Below are positions 41,711-51,121 of a stretch of 64,000 nucleotides of DNA, piece after piece. Within the stretch, counting starts at the first letter, position 1; every line of letters starts with the position of its first letter. The DNA is from Oscillospiraceae bacterium. Lineage in GTDB: Bacteria > Bacillota > Clostridia > Oscillospirales > Acutalibacteraceae. A model generated the notes under the pieces. It made no database searches and was not told where the DNA came from. It saw nothing but the letters and a program-made list of their open reading frames with translations. The DNA lies in the NCBI GenBank assembly GCA_902792985.1, contig CADBBT010000006.1:62001-126000 (forward strand), given 5' to 3'. The position numbers were made by a program, and so were the translations under genes.

Positions 41711-44700
41711 TTAGATGTAGGTCGCATCCGGGCAGCATCTTGTGCGCGTCAGGAAATAGATGAATTTGTAAATCGCACGATAGATCGTCGGCCACAGACC
41801 GCTCTTATGGCAAGTGCAGTTCTTCGGGCAGCCGGCCGCCGCGCCTTCCGCACGGATCACAGGTAGGGAGCCGCCGGTGACTTTGCCGTTGCCGTCCACC
41901 GTCACTTCGGACGTGGCCTGCTTGCCGTTGTATTCCACAACGATGCGATACTTGCCGGCAACCGGCATCAGCAGGTGGGCAACGCCGTCACTGCCGGAAT
42001 AGGCGGACATGATCCTGCTCGCTTCGGTGTTGTCGCGATATGCGGTCACCTTTGCGCCGGAGAGCGCTGTGCCGTTGGTATCCTTCACGGTCACATTCAG
42101 CTCCACAGGCAGCAGCTCTTTGACTTGCGTCTCACCGCAGCGTCCGCAGATCTGGGTCTGGGAACCGGTCTCGTAGGTGCCGTCCTGACGGACGATCGGG
42201 AGCACCGGGTCGCCGGTGTTACTCCACTGGTGACCGAGCGGCGCGTTGGTATAGAACTCATTGAAGAAGCCGCAGACGGAGCAAACCTGTTTGTAACCGG
42301 CACCGGTCGTGCAGGTCTGTTCGGTGTTTTCGCGGTTGAACTCATGCAGCGCTCTTTCAAACTGTGCGTAAACACGCATGTTTTCGGTGACATTGGTCGT
42401 CTCGCCGCTCCAGCCGCTGAAGTAGTAGTGCTCATCCTCGGTCGGCTTCAGGCCAAGCGCGATCGCGTCGGGCGTTGCGCCGGTATAAACAGCGTCCTCC
42501 CCGGCTGTCACGGTCACTTCGCCGAGCTTCGTGGTGCCGTACATCCAGAAGACCACATACTTCTTCACTTCGCCGCTGTGCGCATAGGTCGCTTTGTAGC
42601 TAGCGTTCTTTGTGATGAGGATCTTTTCGAACGCGGCCGTATCATCGCCGGCTTCGGGATTCAGCATCTGCCAGCCGGTGAACGCGTAGCTGCCGTAAGC
42701 ATCTTCGGGTTTTTCGGGCGGTTCGGGCGAAACCTCGTTGCCGTAATGGAGATAACCGATCTTGCGATATCTTGAGGTGCCGTCCTCTTTGTAAAGGGTG
42801 ATGACATAGTTGATGAAGCGCGGCTGATACACAGCGTAAAGCGTGGTATCCTCCTCGATCGTCAGCGGCAGTGTCACAAGCTCAGGCAGAGTGACTTCAG
42901 CCTCGTCGGTCTCCGGCATCGTTTCATCGTCGCCGATCTCTTTGGGCATATTGTCATCCTTGGCGATGGCGGCGTCCTGCATGGCCTTGAGATCCTGCTT
43001 CGTGGTGCTCCAGCCCTTGAAGACATAGCGGAACGTGTTGTTCGCTTCCAGGGTCGGATTCGCACCGAGATCCGCCTGCGTCAGCGCCGTGCCGGCCTGA
43101 ATGCTCTCGCTGGAGATCGCGGTTTCCACCGTGTTGCCTTCTTCGTCCAGCGCGATGTTGTTCACCGTCAGCGTGACAAAGCGGGTCGGCGGAACGATGT
43201 TGCGTCTTTCTTCTGCGCCGCAGCGTGCGCATCTGTAAAGGTCATAGCCTTCGCTTTCCTCGGTCGGCGCAACGGTCTCAACAAACTTGAAGTTGTGGCC
43301 AAGTGCAGGAACGACCTCGAGGTAGGTGTCGCCGAATTCGCCGTTGTCGATCACCGTGTAGCTGTATTCATACAGGATCGTCAGCGCATGTCCTTCAAAT
43401 TCCGTTGTGCCCGCAGGCGCATTGACGGTTTCGTAAACCGCATCATCGCCTTCGGCTGCGGTATTATACTGATAGACATACAGGGCGGTCAGCGCCTTGC
43501 CGTCATATTCGGTCTCGTCGGCGTTGTTGCTCTGGAAGTACTTCGTTTCATCGCCGTCGATGTAGGTGTACAGATACTGTTCAGCGTCGTTGAGGTCATA
43601 CTCATAAACGTACTTCGTCACGCCCTCTTCTTCCACAGTCGCTCTCGCCTGGCCGATGTCGGTCAGCGGGACAGAGACGCCGTTCACGATCAGAGAGGTC
43701 TTGCCATGAACGTCTTCCACGGTGAAATCATCGCCGTCAACGGTGTAGCTGTAAACGCGGATCTGCTCAAGGGCGTAGCCGTTGTATTCCGTGGCGTCTG
43801 CAACGTCAAAGTGCGTCACATAGTTCGGGTCGGCGCCTTCGTCCGCCGTGTTGTAGCGGAACGCATACAGTGCGGTGAGTGCGCGGCCGTTATAGATCTC
43901 CACATCGGCGCTTTCCGCCGTGTAGGTCTGCTTATCCGGCGCGGCAGCAACCTTGGCTCTGGCTTCGCCGTTGTTGTTCAGGGAATAAACGGTGCCGTCG
44001 ATCTCTTTTTCGGTCAGACCGTTCACGTCGAGCAGCGTCTTGGCGATCTCCTGCGTTGCGGAATACATGACCGTGCCGCAGTCGTTGGCGCAATACGGAG
44101 CGCGCAGACCGCTCTCTTCGCAGGTCGCTTCCTTGATCGTCTTGAACTTCTTGGTGCTCGGCGTATGACCTGTGGCGTGCAGGACTTCCATCACGAAGTA
44201 GTTGCCGCAGTATTTGCACTGTCTGCTCACGTCGCCGTCCTGGGTGCAGGTGGCGGGCAGGGTCTCGCTGGCGTACAGGCTGTGGCCGTAAACAGAAGCG
44301 CTGGTTTCGCTGTTTTCGGCAAGGGCGGCTCTGTAGTTGTCGCCTGCCGGGTCAAGCGCGTCATAAGCCTCGTTCTTGGTGGCGCTGCAGTTGACGCAGT
44401 TGTAACGCAGAACACCCGCAATGCTGCAGGTCGCAGCACGCAGCACGTAAGCATCTTCTCTGCTCTGCCAGACGTGACCGGTTGCCTCGATCGGTACGGT
44501 CGTGCCGTCCTTGATCTCGCCGCAGCGGTCGCAGTAATCATACTCTCTGCCGTTCACGGTGCAGGTCGCGGGAACGACCTTGTGCGAGTAGTTGTGGCCG
44601 AGGGCCGGCAGCACTTCCTTGTCTGCTTCGGGCAGAATGCCGCAGACGGTGCAGCGTTTTGCACGCAAGCCGTCGCTGGTGCAGGTCGGTTCCACGATAT

Positions 44701-47700
44701 AGTTGACCAGCTTGTGCGCACCGGTGATCTCAAAGTTCGCCTTGGAGACGTTGCCGGCCTTGTCGGTGGCAACGATCTGATACTGGCCGCGCTTGGTGAT
44801 CGTCAGGCCTTCGCCGACAAGCTCTATCAGATTCTTCACTTCGCCTTCCGGCGTATAGGTGAAGGTGTGCATCTCTTCAAGGCTGTAGGTGGTGCCGTTG
44901 ATGTCAGCCTGCGCAAGTTCCGCAGGACCGTAATAGGTTTCGTAAACCGGTTCTTCCTCTGTCGCCGTGTTGTAGCGGTATTCATACAGCGGAACAAGCG
45001 TGTAGGCAACGGCTCCTTCGCCTTCGCCGACCGTGTAGGTTGTCTCATCGGCGGTCTCGCCGTAATAGAGCTGATCGTTCTCGCCGTCGTTATATGCGTA
45101 GACATACTTGCCTTCGCCGTTGACATAACGGACCTGGCCCTGATCGTTCAGCGCGTAGGTGGTCTCGTCCACAGTGATCTCACGCGTGCCTTCCACATCG
45201 GTCACGGTGACAGGAACGCCGTCCGTCTGATAATCGGTTTTGCCGTTGAGCACAACGCTGGCAAGATCGGTGTCCGCGATCGTGATCGTTGCGTCTTCAC
45301 AGTGGCGCACGTTGTTGTTCAGGCCGTCGGTCGAGGTGATCTCGATCGTCGGGTTCGTGGTGTCGAGCACCAGAACGTCGGAGCGAAGATAAGTGACGTT
45401 CGGAACGGTGCTGCCTTCCGGCGCGTTTGCCGCCGCTGCGTTATCGGTCAGCTTCACATAGACGACAAAGGTATCTCCGCCGACAAGCTGCGGGAAGATC
45501 TTCGCATTGCCTTCCGTCACGCCGATCAGGTTCTTGATCGTCAGGCTGGCGTTCGGCGCGGCGTCTTTATCATAGGTATAGGTGGTGTACCAGGTGCTGA
45601 GGGTGGACGCATCCTGCGGCGCATCCTCGGCACGCACCAGCGCGAACTGGATGCTCGCGATGCCGCTGCCGTCGCCCCTGGCGTTGAAGCCGGTGTTTGC
45701 TTCGGTGTCATAGGCGTTGTTTGCCGTGTCGTCTGCGTTGACGATCAGCATGCTGTTCAGCGCCACGGATTCCGGATTCTCGGTGTTCAGCGCTGCCACA
45801 TAATCCGTCCAGCGGATGTCCTTGACATAGAAGATGCCGGTCGGTGCGGTGGTATCCTTCAGCACAGGGATCACATCGGTGTCCACGCGGTAGCCACAGC
45901 CGTCCGCGGTACAGACTTTGCTGCGAAGGCCTTCTTCCGTAAAGGTGGGCGCCTTGGTCACGGAGGTTCTCCAAAGCGAGCCGTCTATGCCGCCGTGCTG
46001 TTCTTCTGTGAAGGATTCAACGATCGCGGTGTCTTCGGTGAATGCATACGAGTCAGCAATCGGGGTTTTGGTGGTCTCGGAGGTAACGCGCTCCCAACGC
46101 GAGAACTTGAAGTGGGTCGTTTCGGTATACTGCGGCGTGTAAGGCGAGGTCTCTGCGCCGAGGTCGCCCAGCGTGGTGCCGTAGATGACCTTGGTCGTGC
46201 CGAACACTTCACCGAAGGGCTTGCCTTCTTCGGCAATGCCGTCGTACTTGGTGATCGTGACCCAGTTGTCGGTCAATTCATAGGTCGCACGCAGGTAAAC
46301 GATGTTGCTGTTCGCCGCCCAGTAAGCCGGGGTCAGCGGACCGGTGTAGGTGCCGTTGTCAATCTCTTCCTGCGTTGCGCCGCCGAGCTTCTGTCCGATC
46401 ACATAGTTGCCGAAGGCGCCTTCGCCGTTAGCGTTGACATATTCCCAATGATCGAACACGTTCGCCTTGGTCGTATCCGGCTGGTTGTTTCCATCCAGAA
46501 CGGCCGGCGTTTCGGGCGTGTTGTAGGGGCTGTGAATGTGGCCGCCGTAGACGTATTTATCGGTCTTGAACTCCGTGGTGCCGTCATAGCTCAGCCACTT
46601 CACGGTGTAGTAATTGTAAGTGTTGCGGAAGGTCATGAAGTAATCCACGTCGCCGAAGCAGGTCTTTGCCGGCTCCAGGTTCCAGCCCATGTACTGATAG
46701 CTGTAATTATAGTCGGGCTCCTTGGTCTTGTCGCTGTCGGAAAGCTCCGGAACGGTAATTTCGTCGCCGAAGTGCAGCGTCTGCGTGGAGATGACCGTGG
46801 TCTTGTCGTCACGCAGGAAGCGGACGGTGTATTCGATCGGCACTGCCTCAAAGTGCGCGTACAGATCCAGATCTTCCGCCGGATAAGTGAGGGTGGAAAG
46901 ATCCACCAGCTCCTCGCCTTCCGTCCACAGGAAGGACTCGGTCGGTGACCAGCCCTTGAAGTCATAGGTCTCGGAATAGGCGTCGCCGGGTCTCGTCGGG
47001 GTCAAAATACCCGCGGACAGTTCACTGATATCGAAAGGTTTACCCGGAACATCCTTGTAGCTGTAAAGCTCGGTCTTTTCGTTATACAGACGGATGGTGA
47101 TCAGCGGATCTTCGATGTAGGACGGATAATAGTCTGCAGGAGTCAGCGGTCTGTCGCTGTAGGGCAGCTCTTCGCCGTTCTGCACGTTGACCCACTTATC
47201 AAAGGTATACCGCGTGGTTTCCGTATCGTAGTTCAGCAGGTTTCTCGCAGCCAGTCTGGCGCTCGCCTCCTGTTCCAACGCCGGAACGGAGGTGTTGTCG
47301 GTCTCGCTGTAATCCAAAGATGCAGACGCAAGCAGCACGCCGTTCTTGGTGAAGAAGCGGATCAGGTTCTTTGTGGGTGCGCCCTGCGTATAGTGCGCCC
47401 AGTACTCCTTGCCGCTTGTGTTATCCATCAGTGCGTTCGGGTCGGTCATGTCGTTGAAGAAGACCTTCGTGCCGCCGTTTTCAGCGGTATACCAGCCGTC
47501 GAAGACCCAGGTGTAGCCGCGCGCAATGAAGTTGGCTTTCGGATTCTCGGTGATGCTGCCGCTTTCGGTCTCACGCGTCACGCTTTCCGGTTCGTTGACG
47601 TGACCGTTGAAATGATAAGCATCCTCCTGCGTATAGGCGATCTGCTCGTCGCCGTCCTTCGTGTAATGGAAGGTCGCGCTGTACTGCTTGAAGGTGCGGG

Positions 47701-48772
47701 AATAGACCGCAACATAGTTCACATCTGCGGTGATCGGGGTTTGCGCAACATCCACCAGCGGGATCGCGGCGCTCAGTGTGCCGTCCTCCTTGACATCAAC
47801 AAAATAGTGATAGTCGCCCTCATGGCGCTGCGCGGCCCAGCCGACAAACTGATAGGTATAGGTGTTGTCCTCCGTATAGGCGGTATGCGCGCCGGAAGGC
47901 AGCGTTGCATAGGTGCCGTAAGTATAGTCGGTGCGCGAAGCCGTGCCCTGCTCGAGCGCAGTGGCGGTATTGTCATAGAAGTTGATCTTGTATTGGGACG
48001 CACCAGACTGCGTGTAACGCGTTCTGACAGTGATGTCGCCCTGCAGCACAACATTGCGGAAATCCTGACCGACTTGCTCTTCGGACGGCGTCTGATCTGC
48101 GGAACCGGTATAATCGTAACCCGACTCGATGATGAAGGCACTCGGCTGCAGGTTGTTGAATTCGCCGCTTTCTCCCGGCGCCTTCACATAGGCTGCTCTT
48201 TGTACAAGCTGGTTATAGTTATAGCCGGTATTGATAGAATCTGCCAGCGTATAGCCGTACTGGCCGGTATAGGTCGCGATCGTCTGGCCGCGGTTGTTGA
48301 GCACCGTAACAGTGCACGGCGCCGCCGCCCAGCCTGCGCGGTAGGGCGTGTTTTCATTTTCACCGACCACGATCGTGTCCTCGGTGATGCGCGTGCCGAA
48401 GGAGGACGGAATGTTGTTCGCGTCCTTCGTCACGCCGCCGACGGTATAGAAACCAAGGAAGGTGTGACCGATCCGGTCTGCGGAGGGCAATTCACCGATC
48501 GGTAAGGAATAGGTCAGACCTCTCTGCGATGCCGGAGAGATCGTGCCGTCGCCGCTGTCGCACTCGGAAAAGTAGACGTCATAGGTCGGCTGGATCAACG
48601 GAAGGACCAGCGTGGAGGTGAGTCTGACACTCGCATCCTTTTTATCCACGACCGTCAGCGTCAGCGGTTCGTCAAAGCTCTCTGCGCCGCCGCCGCCCCA
48701 GGTACCGTTGTTGTTGACCGTCTGCAGACGGTGCGCGCCTTCCGAAACACGGATGGCGTAGCCTTCCATCAT
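41711..48772 (-). CDS. Large surface protein with Listeria-Bacteroides-type and CxxC repeats (main part, lacks its own signal peptide)
   Basis: A 2,353-aa frame. Roughly in order: several beta repeats with the F.GW pattern typical of Listeria-Bacteroides/Flg_new domains (about 65-960, e.g. YTYQFVGWAA, WVFDGWYT); an Ig-like region (about 1000-1200); Tyr-rich YxYRYNTA modules like those in the giant neighbour; CxxCG/PALGH knuckles (about 1430-1700, 1970 and 2190); a carboxypeptidase-regulatory-like domain (VTVKDTNGTALSGAKVTAY, about 2230-2320); and a Cys-rich aromatic/basic C-terminus, CPKNCTCHKSGLWPTIYRAI plus a second Cys pair. It begins at an ATG overlapping the stop of the upstream frame (ATGA), with no ribosome site and no signal peptide. 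The upstream 225-aa frame supplies both, so this is most likely one gene broken by a frameshift near 48773-48778. Function: probable surface adhesin or scaffold. Confidence 0.85.
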   Translation of the reverse strand: MMEGYAIRVSEGAHRLQTVNNNGTWGGGGAESFDEPLTLTVVDKKDASVRLTSTLVLPLIQPTYDVYFSECDSGDGTISPASQRGLTYSLPIGELPSADRIGHTFLGFYTVGGVTKDANNIPSSFGTRITEDTIVVGENENTPYRAGWAAAPCTVTVLNNRGQTIATYTGQYGYTLADSINTGYNYNQLVQRAAYVKAPGESGEFNNLQPSAFIIESGYDYTGSADQTPSEEQVGQDFRNVVLQGDITVRTRYTQSGASQYKINFYDNTATALEQGTASRTDYTYGTYATLPSGAHTAYTEDNTYTYQFVGWAAQRHEGDYHYFVDVKEDGTLSAAIPLVDVAQTPITADVNYVAVYSRTFKQYSATFHYTKDGDEQIAYTQEDAYHFNGHVNEPESVTRETESGSITENPKANFIARGYTWVFDGWYTAENGGTKVFFNDMTDPNALMDNTSGKEYWAHYTQGAPTKNLIRFFTKNGVLLASASLDYSETDNTSVPALEQEASARLAARNLLNYDTETTRYTFDKWVNVQNGEELPYSDRPLTPADYYPSYIEDPLITIRLYNEKTELYSYKDVPGKPFDISELSAGILTPTRPGDAYSETYDFKGWSPTESFLWTEGEELVDLSTLTYPAEDLDLYAHFEAVPIEYTVRFLRDDKTTVISTQTLHFGDEITVPELSDSDKTKEPDYNYSYQYMGWNLEPAKTCFGDVDYFMTFRNTYNYYTVKWLSYDGTTEFKTDKYVYGGHIHSPYNTPETPAVLDGNNQPDTTKANVFDHWEYVNANGEGAFGNYVIGQKLGGATQEEIDNGTYTGPLTPAYWAANSNIVYLRATYELTDNWVTITKYDGIAEEGKPFGEVFGTTKVIYGTTLGDLGAETSPYTPQYTETTHFKFSRWERVTSETTKTPIADSYAFTEDTAIVESFTEEQHGGIDGSLWRTSVTKAPTFTEEGLRSKVCTADGCGYRVDTDVIPVLKDTTAPTGIFYVKDIRWTDYVAALNTENPESVALNSMLIVNADDTANNAYDTEANTGFNARGDGSGIASIQFALVRAEDAPQDASTLSTWYTTYTYDKDAAPNASLTIKNLIGVTEGNAKIFPQLVGGDTFVVYVKLTDNAAAANAPEGSTVPNVTYLRSDVLVLDTTNPTIEITSTDGLNNNVRHCEDATITIADTDLASVVLNGKTDYQTDGVPVTVTDVEGTREITVDETTYALNDQGQVRYVNGEGKYVYAYNDGENDQLYYGETADETTYTVGEGEGAVAYTLVPLYEYRYNTATEEEPVYETYYGPAELAQADINGTTYSLEEMHTFTYTPEGEVKNLIELVGEGLTITKRGQYQIVATDKAGNVSKANFEITGAHKLVNYIVEPTCTSDGLRAKRCTVCGILPEADKEVLPALGHNYSHKVVPATCTVNGREYDYCDRCGEIKDGTTVPIEATGHVWQSREDAYVLRAATCSIAGVLRYNCVNCSATKNEAYDALDPAGDNYRAALAENSETSASVYGHSLYASETLPATCTQDGDVSRQCKYCGNYFVMEVLHATGHTPSTKKFKTIKEATCEESGLRAPYCANDCGTVMYSATQEIAKTLLDVNGLTEKEIDGTVYSLNNNGEARAKVAAAPDKQTYTAESADVEIYNGRALTALYAFRYNTADEGADPNYVTHFDVADATEYNGYALEQIRVYSYTVDGDDFTVEDVHGKTSLIVNGVSVPLTDIGQARATVEEEGVTKYVYEYDLNDAEQYLYTYIDGDETKYFQSNNADETEYDGKALTALYVYQYNTAAEGDDAVYETVNAPAGTTEFEGHALTILYEYSYTVIDNGEFGDTYLEVVPALGHNFKFVETVAPTEESEGYDLYRCARCGAEERRNIVPPTRFVTLTVNNIALDEEGNTVETAISSESIQAGTALTQADLGANPTLEANNTFRYVFKGWSTTKQDLKAMQDAAIAKDDNMPKEIGDDETMPETDEAEVTLPELVTLPLTIEEDTTLYAVYQPRFINYVITLYKEDGTSRYRKIGYLHYGNEVSPEPPEKPEDAYGSYAFTGWQMLNPEAGDDTAAFEKILITKNASYKATYAHSGEVKKYVVFWMYGTTKLGEVTVTAGEDAVYTGATPDAIALGLKPTEDEHYYFSGWSGETTNVTENMRVYAQFERALHEFNRENTEQTCTTGAGYKQVCSVCGFFNEFYTNAPLGHQWSNTGDPVLPIVRQDGTYETGSQTQICGRCGETQVKELLPVELNVTVKDTNGTALSGAKVTAYRDNTEASRIMSAYSGSDGVAHLLMPVAGKYRIVVEYNGKQATSEVTVDGNGKVTGGSLPVIRAEGAAAGCPKNCTCHKSGLWPTIYRAIYKFIYFLTRTRCCPDATYI

Positions 48773-49446
48773 GCTGGGAGACGCACGCCGAACTGGTCCT
48801 TGACATAGAAGCGGCAGGAGGTCTCGCCGTATTCACCGGGTTCGTTGGGGATCTGCACCTCTTCTGGAATATCCTCGATCGTCACCTGTGTGACCTGCGG
48901 TCTGCCGGTTTTTGTGCACTTATCCTTGTTGTTCCAAGTACGCTCCTGCTGATCACCGTGGTCCTCCAGATAGATGGTCTGGTTTTGGAAGTCGAGGTCG
49001 CCCTGAACCTTCTTGTAATAAATGGCAGTACGCGCGCCAAGACGGCCTTCAAAAAGGGTCGCGCCGTCGCCGCTGGTCAGGCTCACGCCTTCAATCATCC
49101 ACTTACTGAACTCATAACCGTTGCAGCAATAATGCAGACTGATGGGGATACCGTCCAGCGTAAACGTATCTTCACGGTAATCCGCGTTACCGTCAACGCC
49201 CGCGCCCTTTTCCGCCGCACGTTCCTTCTTAACAGAGCCGATGGAGCCGTTCGGACGAATGTATCTGATGGTGTAATAGTTGTCGTCACGGTCGTTTTCG
49301 TTTTCGATGTTGACCATGACGCTGATGTCATACGTCTCCTGATCCACAAGGGCTTCCGCCTTTTGCGGGGCAACAAACACCCAACTGCTCAGCAGCATCA
49401 AGACTGTGAGCAGCACGGAGATGTCGCGCTTCATGACTTTTTTCAT
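48769..49446 (-). CDS. N-terminal part of the large surface protein, with signal peptide (split gene)
   Basis: A 225-aa frame with strong AAGGAGG 8 nt before the ATG, a promoter upstream and a signal peptide (MKKVMKRDISVLLTVLMLLS, cleaved near AEA at residue 32). The rest looks like beta-rich Ig/Flg-type sequence (e.g. ISLHYCCNGYEFSKWMIEG) and stops within a domain: it ends YVKDQFGVRLPA, and the next frame continues at MMEGYAIRVSEG. Adding one C to the CCC at 48776-48778 would join the two as FGVRLPS-MMEGYAIRV in one frame of about 2,580 aa. As annotated, it would be a short secreted fragment. Alternatives are a real recent mutation, a phase-variable switch, a sequencing error, or translational coupling through the ATGA overlap. 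Confidence 0.85.
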   Translation of the reverse strand: MKKVMKRDISVLLTVLMLLSSWVFVAPQKAEALVDQETYDISVMVNIENENDRDDNYYTIRYIRPNGSIGSVKKERAAEKGAGVDGNADYREDTFTLDGIPISLHYCCNGYEFSKWMIEGVSLTSGDGATLFEGRLGARTAIYYKKVQGDLDFQNQTIYLEDHGDQQERTWNNKDKCTKTGRPQVTQVTIEDIPEEVQIPNEPGEYGETSCRFYVKDQFGVRLPA

Positions 49447-49491
49447 AATAATTGCCTCCTTGGAAAAACAAAGTCAATCTTAGTCATAACG

Positions 49492-49520
49492 AGTATAACA
49501 CCGAATCGTCAATAAATCAA
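49492..49520 (-). promoter_or_regulatory. SigA promoter of the split large surface-protein gene
   Basis: On the minus strand, TTGATT (49515-49520), a 17-bp spacer and TATACT (49492-49497), 45 bp before the ATG. An overlapping alternative, TTGACG-17-TTATGA, lies a few bases downstream. Confidence 0.75.
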
Positions 49521-49640
49521 GAACCGACGCCAAAAAACCCCACGCGGAAAAAGAAATTTGGCTTTTCGATGAAAAACCGGCGGGAGCTGTTGTGCATTTT
49601 GCCGACAAGCAAGATTGCAAAGGTGGACATTTGTTGCCGA

Positions 49641-49898
49641 ATCTCCCTCTCCCCCTCCTTGCCTGCATCAATCCCCATCCCCTTATTCCCTCATTTCCTC
49701 ATTCCCTCATTCCCTCATTCCCTCATTCCCTCATCCCCATGCGGGCGGCCACTGGCCGCCCCTACGGACTCTTATTCCCTGTCCCCTGATTCCAGTCTCT
49801 CCACTCTCAACTCTCCAAGCTCCACTCTTCACTTATTCCCTCAACCCCTTATTTCCTACTCCCTGCTCCCTGTCCCCTGCTCCCTGTCCCCTGTCCAA
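49641..49898. repeat. CT-rich short-word repeat tract with a GGGCGGCCA palindrome
   Basis: The 498-bp gap between fba and the surface-protein gene contains no gene here. It is built from repeated 7-10 nt words: CATTCCCT/CATTTCCT (49682-49735), CTCCACTCTCAACTCTCCA (49798-49816) and CTGTCCC/CTGCTCC (49860-49895). A perfect 9-bp palindrome, GGGCGGCCA-c-TGGCCGCCC, sits at 49743-49761, directly before CTACGG. The same words occur on the other strand at 59296-59580. Confidence 0.8.
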
Positions 49899-49927
49899 CA
49901 AAAAAAGGCTGCGGTTTCCCACAGCCT
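49899..49927 (-). terminator. Intrinsic terminator of the aldolase gene
   Basis: On the minus strand GGCTGTGG pairs with CCGCAGCC (one wobble, GAAA loop) and is followed by a run of seven T. It is 18 bp past the fba stop. Confidence 0.92.
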
Positions 49928-49944
49928 CAACTTTGAATCTTCGC

Positions 49945-50880
49945 TTATGCCTTGCCGGCGCAGCCGAGCACGTCGTTGATCTTGTGCTCCACCATGCCCT
50001 GAATCGCTTCACGGGCCGGCTTCAGATACTGACGCGGATCAAAATGATCCGGATGCTCCGCAAAGTGCTTGCGGATCGCGGCGGTCATCGCCAGACGCAG
50101 GTCGGAGTCGATGTTGATCTTGCAGACCGCCATGGTCGCAGCCTTGGCAAGCATCTCTTCGGGGATGCCGATGGCGTCAGGCATCTTGCCGCCGTAGCTG
50201 TTGATCTCTTTGACGAATTCCTGCGGCACAGAGCTTGCGCCGTGCAGCACGATCGGGAAACCGGGCAGCTTTTCGGAGACCTGCTCCAGGATGTCAAAAC
50301 GAAGCTGCGGCTTCTGGCCGGGCTTGAATTTATAGGCGCCGTGGGAGGTGCCGATGGCAATGGCGAGGGAATCCACGCCGGTGCGGGTCACGAAATCATA
50401 GACCTGCGCGGGATCGGTGTAGCTGGCGTTGCCCTCTTCCACAGCGACGTCGTCCTCAACGCCCGCGAGGGTGCCGAGCTCGCCTTCCACGACCACACCG
50501 TGGGCGTGTGCGTACTCAACGACCTTTTTGGTCAGCGCGACGTTCTCTTCATACGGCAGGGAGGAACCGTCGATCATCACGGAGGTGAAACCGCCGTCGA
50601 TGCAGCTCTTGCAGGTCTCGAAATCCGGACCGTGGTCAAGGTGCAGCGCGATGGGAAGACCGGTCTCCTTCTCGGCAGCTTCGACCAGCTTGACAAGATA
50701 GGTGTGGTTCGCGTAGGCACGCGCGCCCTTGGAAACCTGCAGGATCAGCGGCGCATTCAGCTTTTTCGCCGCTTCGGTGATGCCCTGGATGATCTCCATG
50801 TTGTTGACGTTGAACGCGCCGATGGCATAGCCGCCCTTGTAGGCGTCTTCGAACATTTTGGTGGTGGTGACTAATGGCAT
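49945..50880 (-). CDS. fba: Class II fructose-bisphosphate aldolase
   Basis: A 311-aa zinc-dependent aldolase that reversibly cleaves fructose-1,6-bisphosphate to glyceraldehyde-3-phosphate and dihydroxyacetone phosphate in glycolysis and gluconeogenesis. The family motifs are present: GAFNVNNMEIIQ near the N-terminus, HLDHG with metal-binding His (about 77-81), VEGELGTLAGVED (about 133), GTSHGAYKF (about 178) and LHGASSVP (about 211), then the CKINIDSDLR block. It looks intact and typical for Clostridia. AAAGGAGA precedes the ATG and a terminator follows, so it appears monocistronic. Context with the surface proteins is probably coincidental. Confidence 0.97.
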   Translation of the reverse strand: MPLVTTTKMFEDAYKGGYAIGAFNVNNMEIIQGITEAAKKLNAPLILQVSKGARAYANHTYLVKLVEAAEKETGLPIALHLDHGPDFETCKSCIDGGFTSVMIDGSSLPYEENVALTKKVVEYAHAHGVVVEGELGTLAGVEDDVAVEEGNASYTDPAQVYDFVTRTGVDSLAIAIGTSHGAYKFKPGQKPQLRFDILEQVSEKLPGFPIVLHGASSVPQEFVKEINSYGGKMPDAIGIPEEMLAKAATMAVCKINIDSDLRLAMTAAIRKHFAEHPDHFDPRQYLKPAREAIQGMVEHKINDVLGCAGKA

Positions 50881-51121
50881 GATTTATGTCTCCTTTTCAA
50901 TAATATACTTTTTTCAAATTCGGAATTTGGAATTTGGAATTGTGGGACGCCACGCTGCGCGTGATGCGTCAAATGTGTGTAGGATCGTTTCATTTTATCA
51001 TCGGCGAACAAAAAACCGTTTCGATCCTGCTTCGCGGAGCATACTTCTATTTTTTCGCACATTCTCCGCGTCCGCAAGTCGGAATTCATCAATCCGAATT
51101 GCACATGATGTGCAAAGTGCA
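50881..51121. other. Intergenic stretch upstream of the aldolase
   Basis: 241 bp without a gene. It holds the fba ribosome site, an AATTCGGAATTTGGAATTTG word repeat (50918-50937), and a weak inverted repeat, AGGATCG (50981-50987) with CGATCCT (51022-51028). No convincing promoter or terminator was found. Confidence 0.5.

Noticed and set aside
49680..49740. Possible CRISPR array in the CATTCCCT repeats
   Set aside because: Words are 7-10 nt and directly adjoining, with no unique spacers and no cas genes.
50981..51028. Inverted repeat AGGATCG/CGATCCT upstream of fba as an operator or mobile element
   Set aside because: Arms are only 7 bp with a 34-nt spacer and no second copy was seen; too weak to call.
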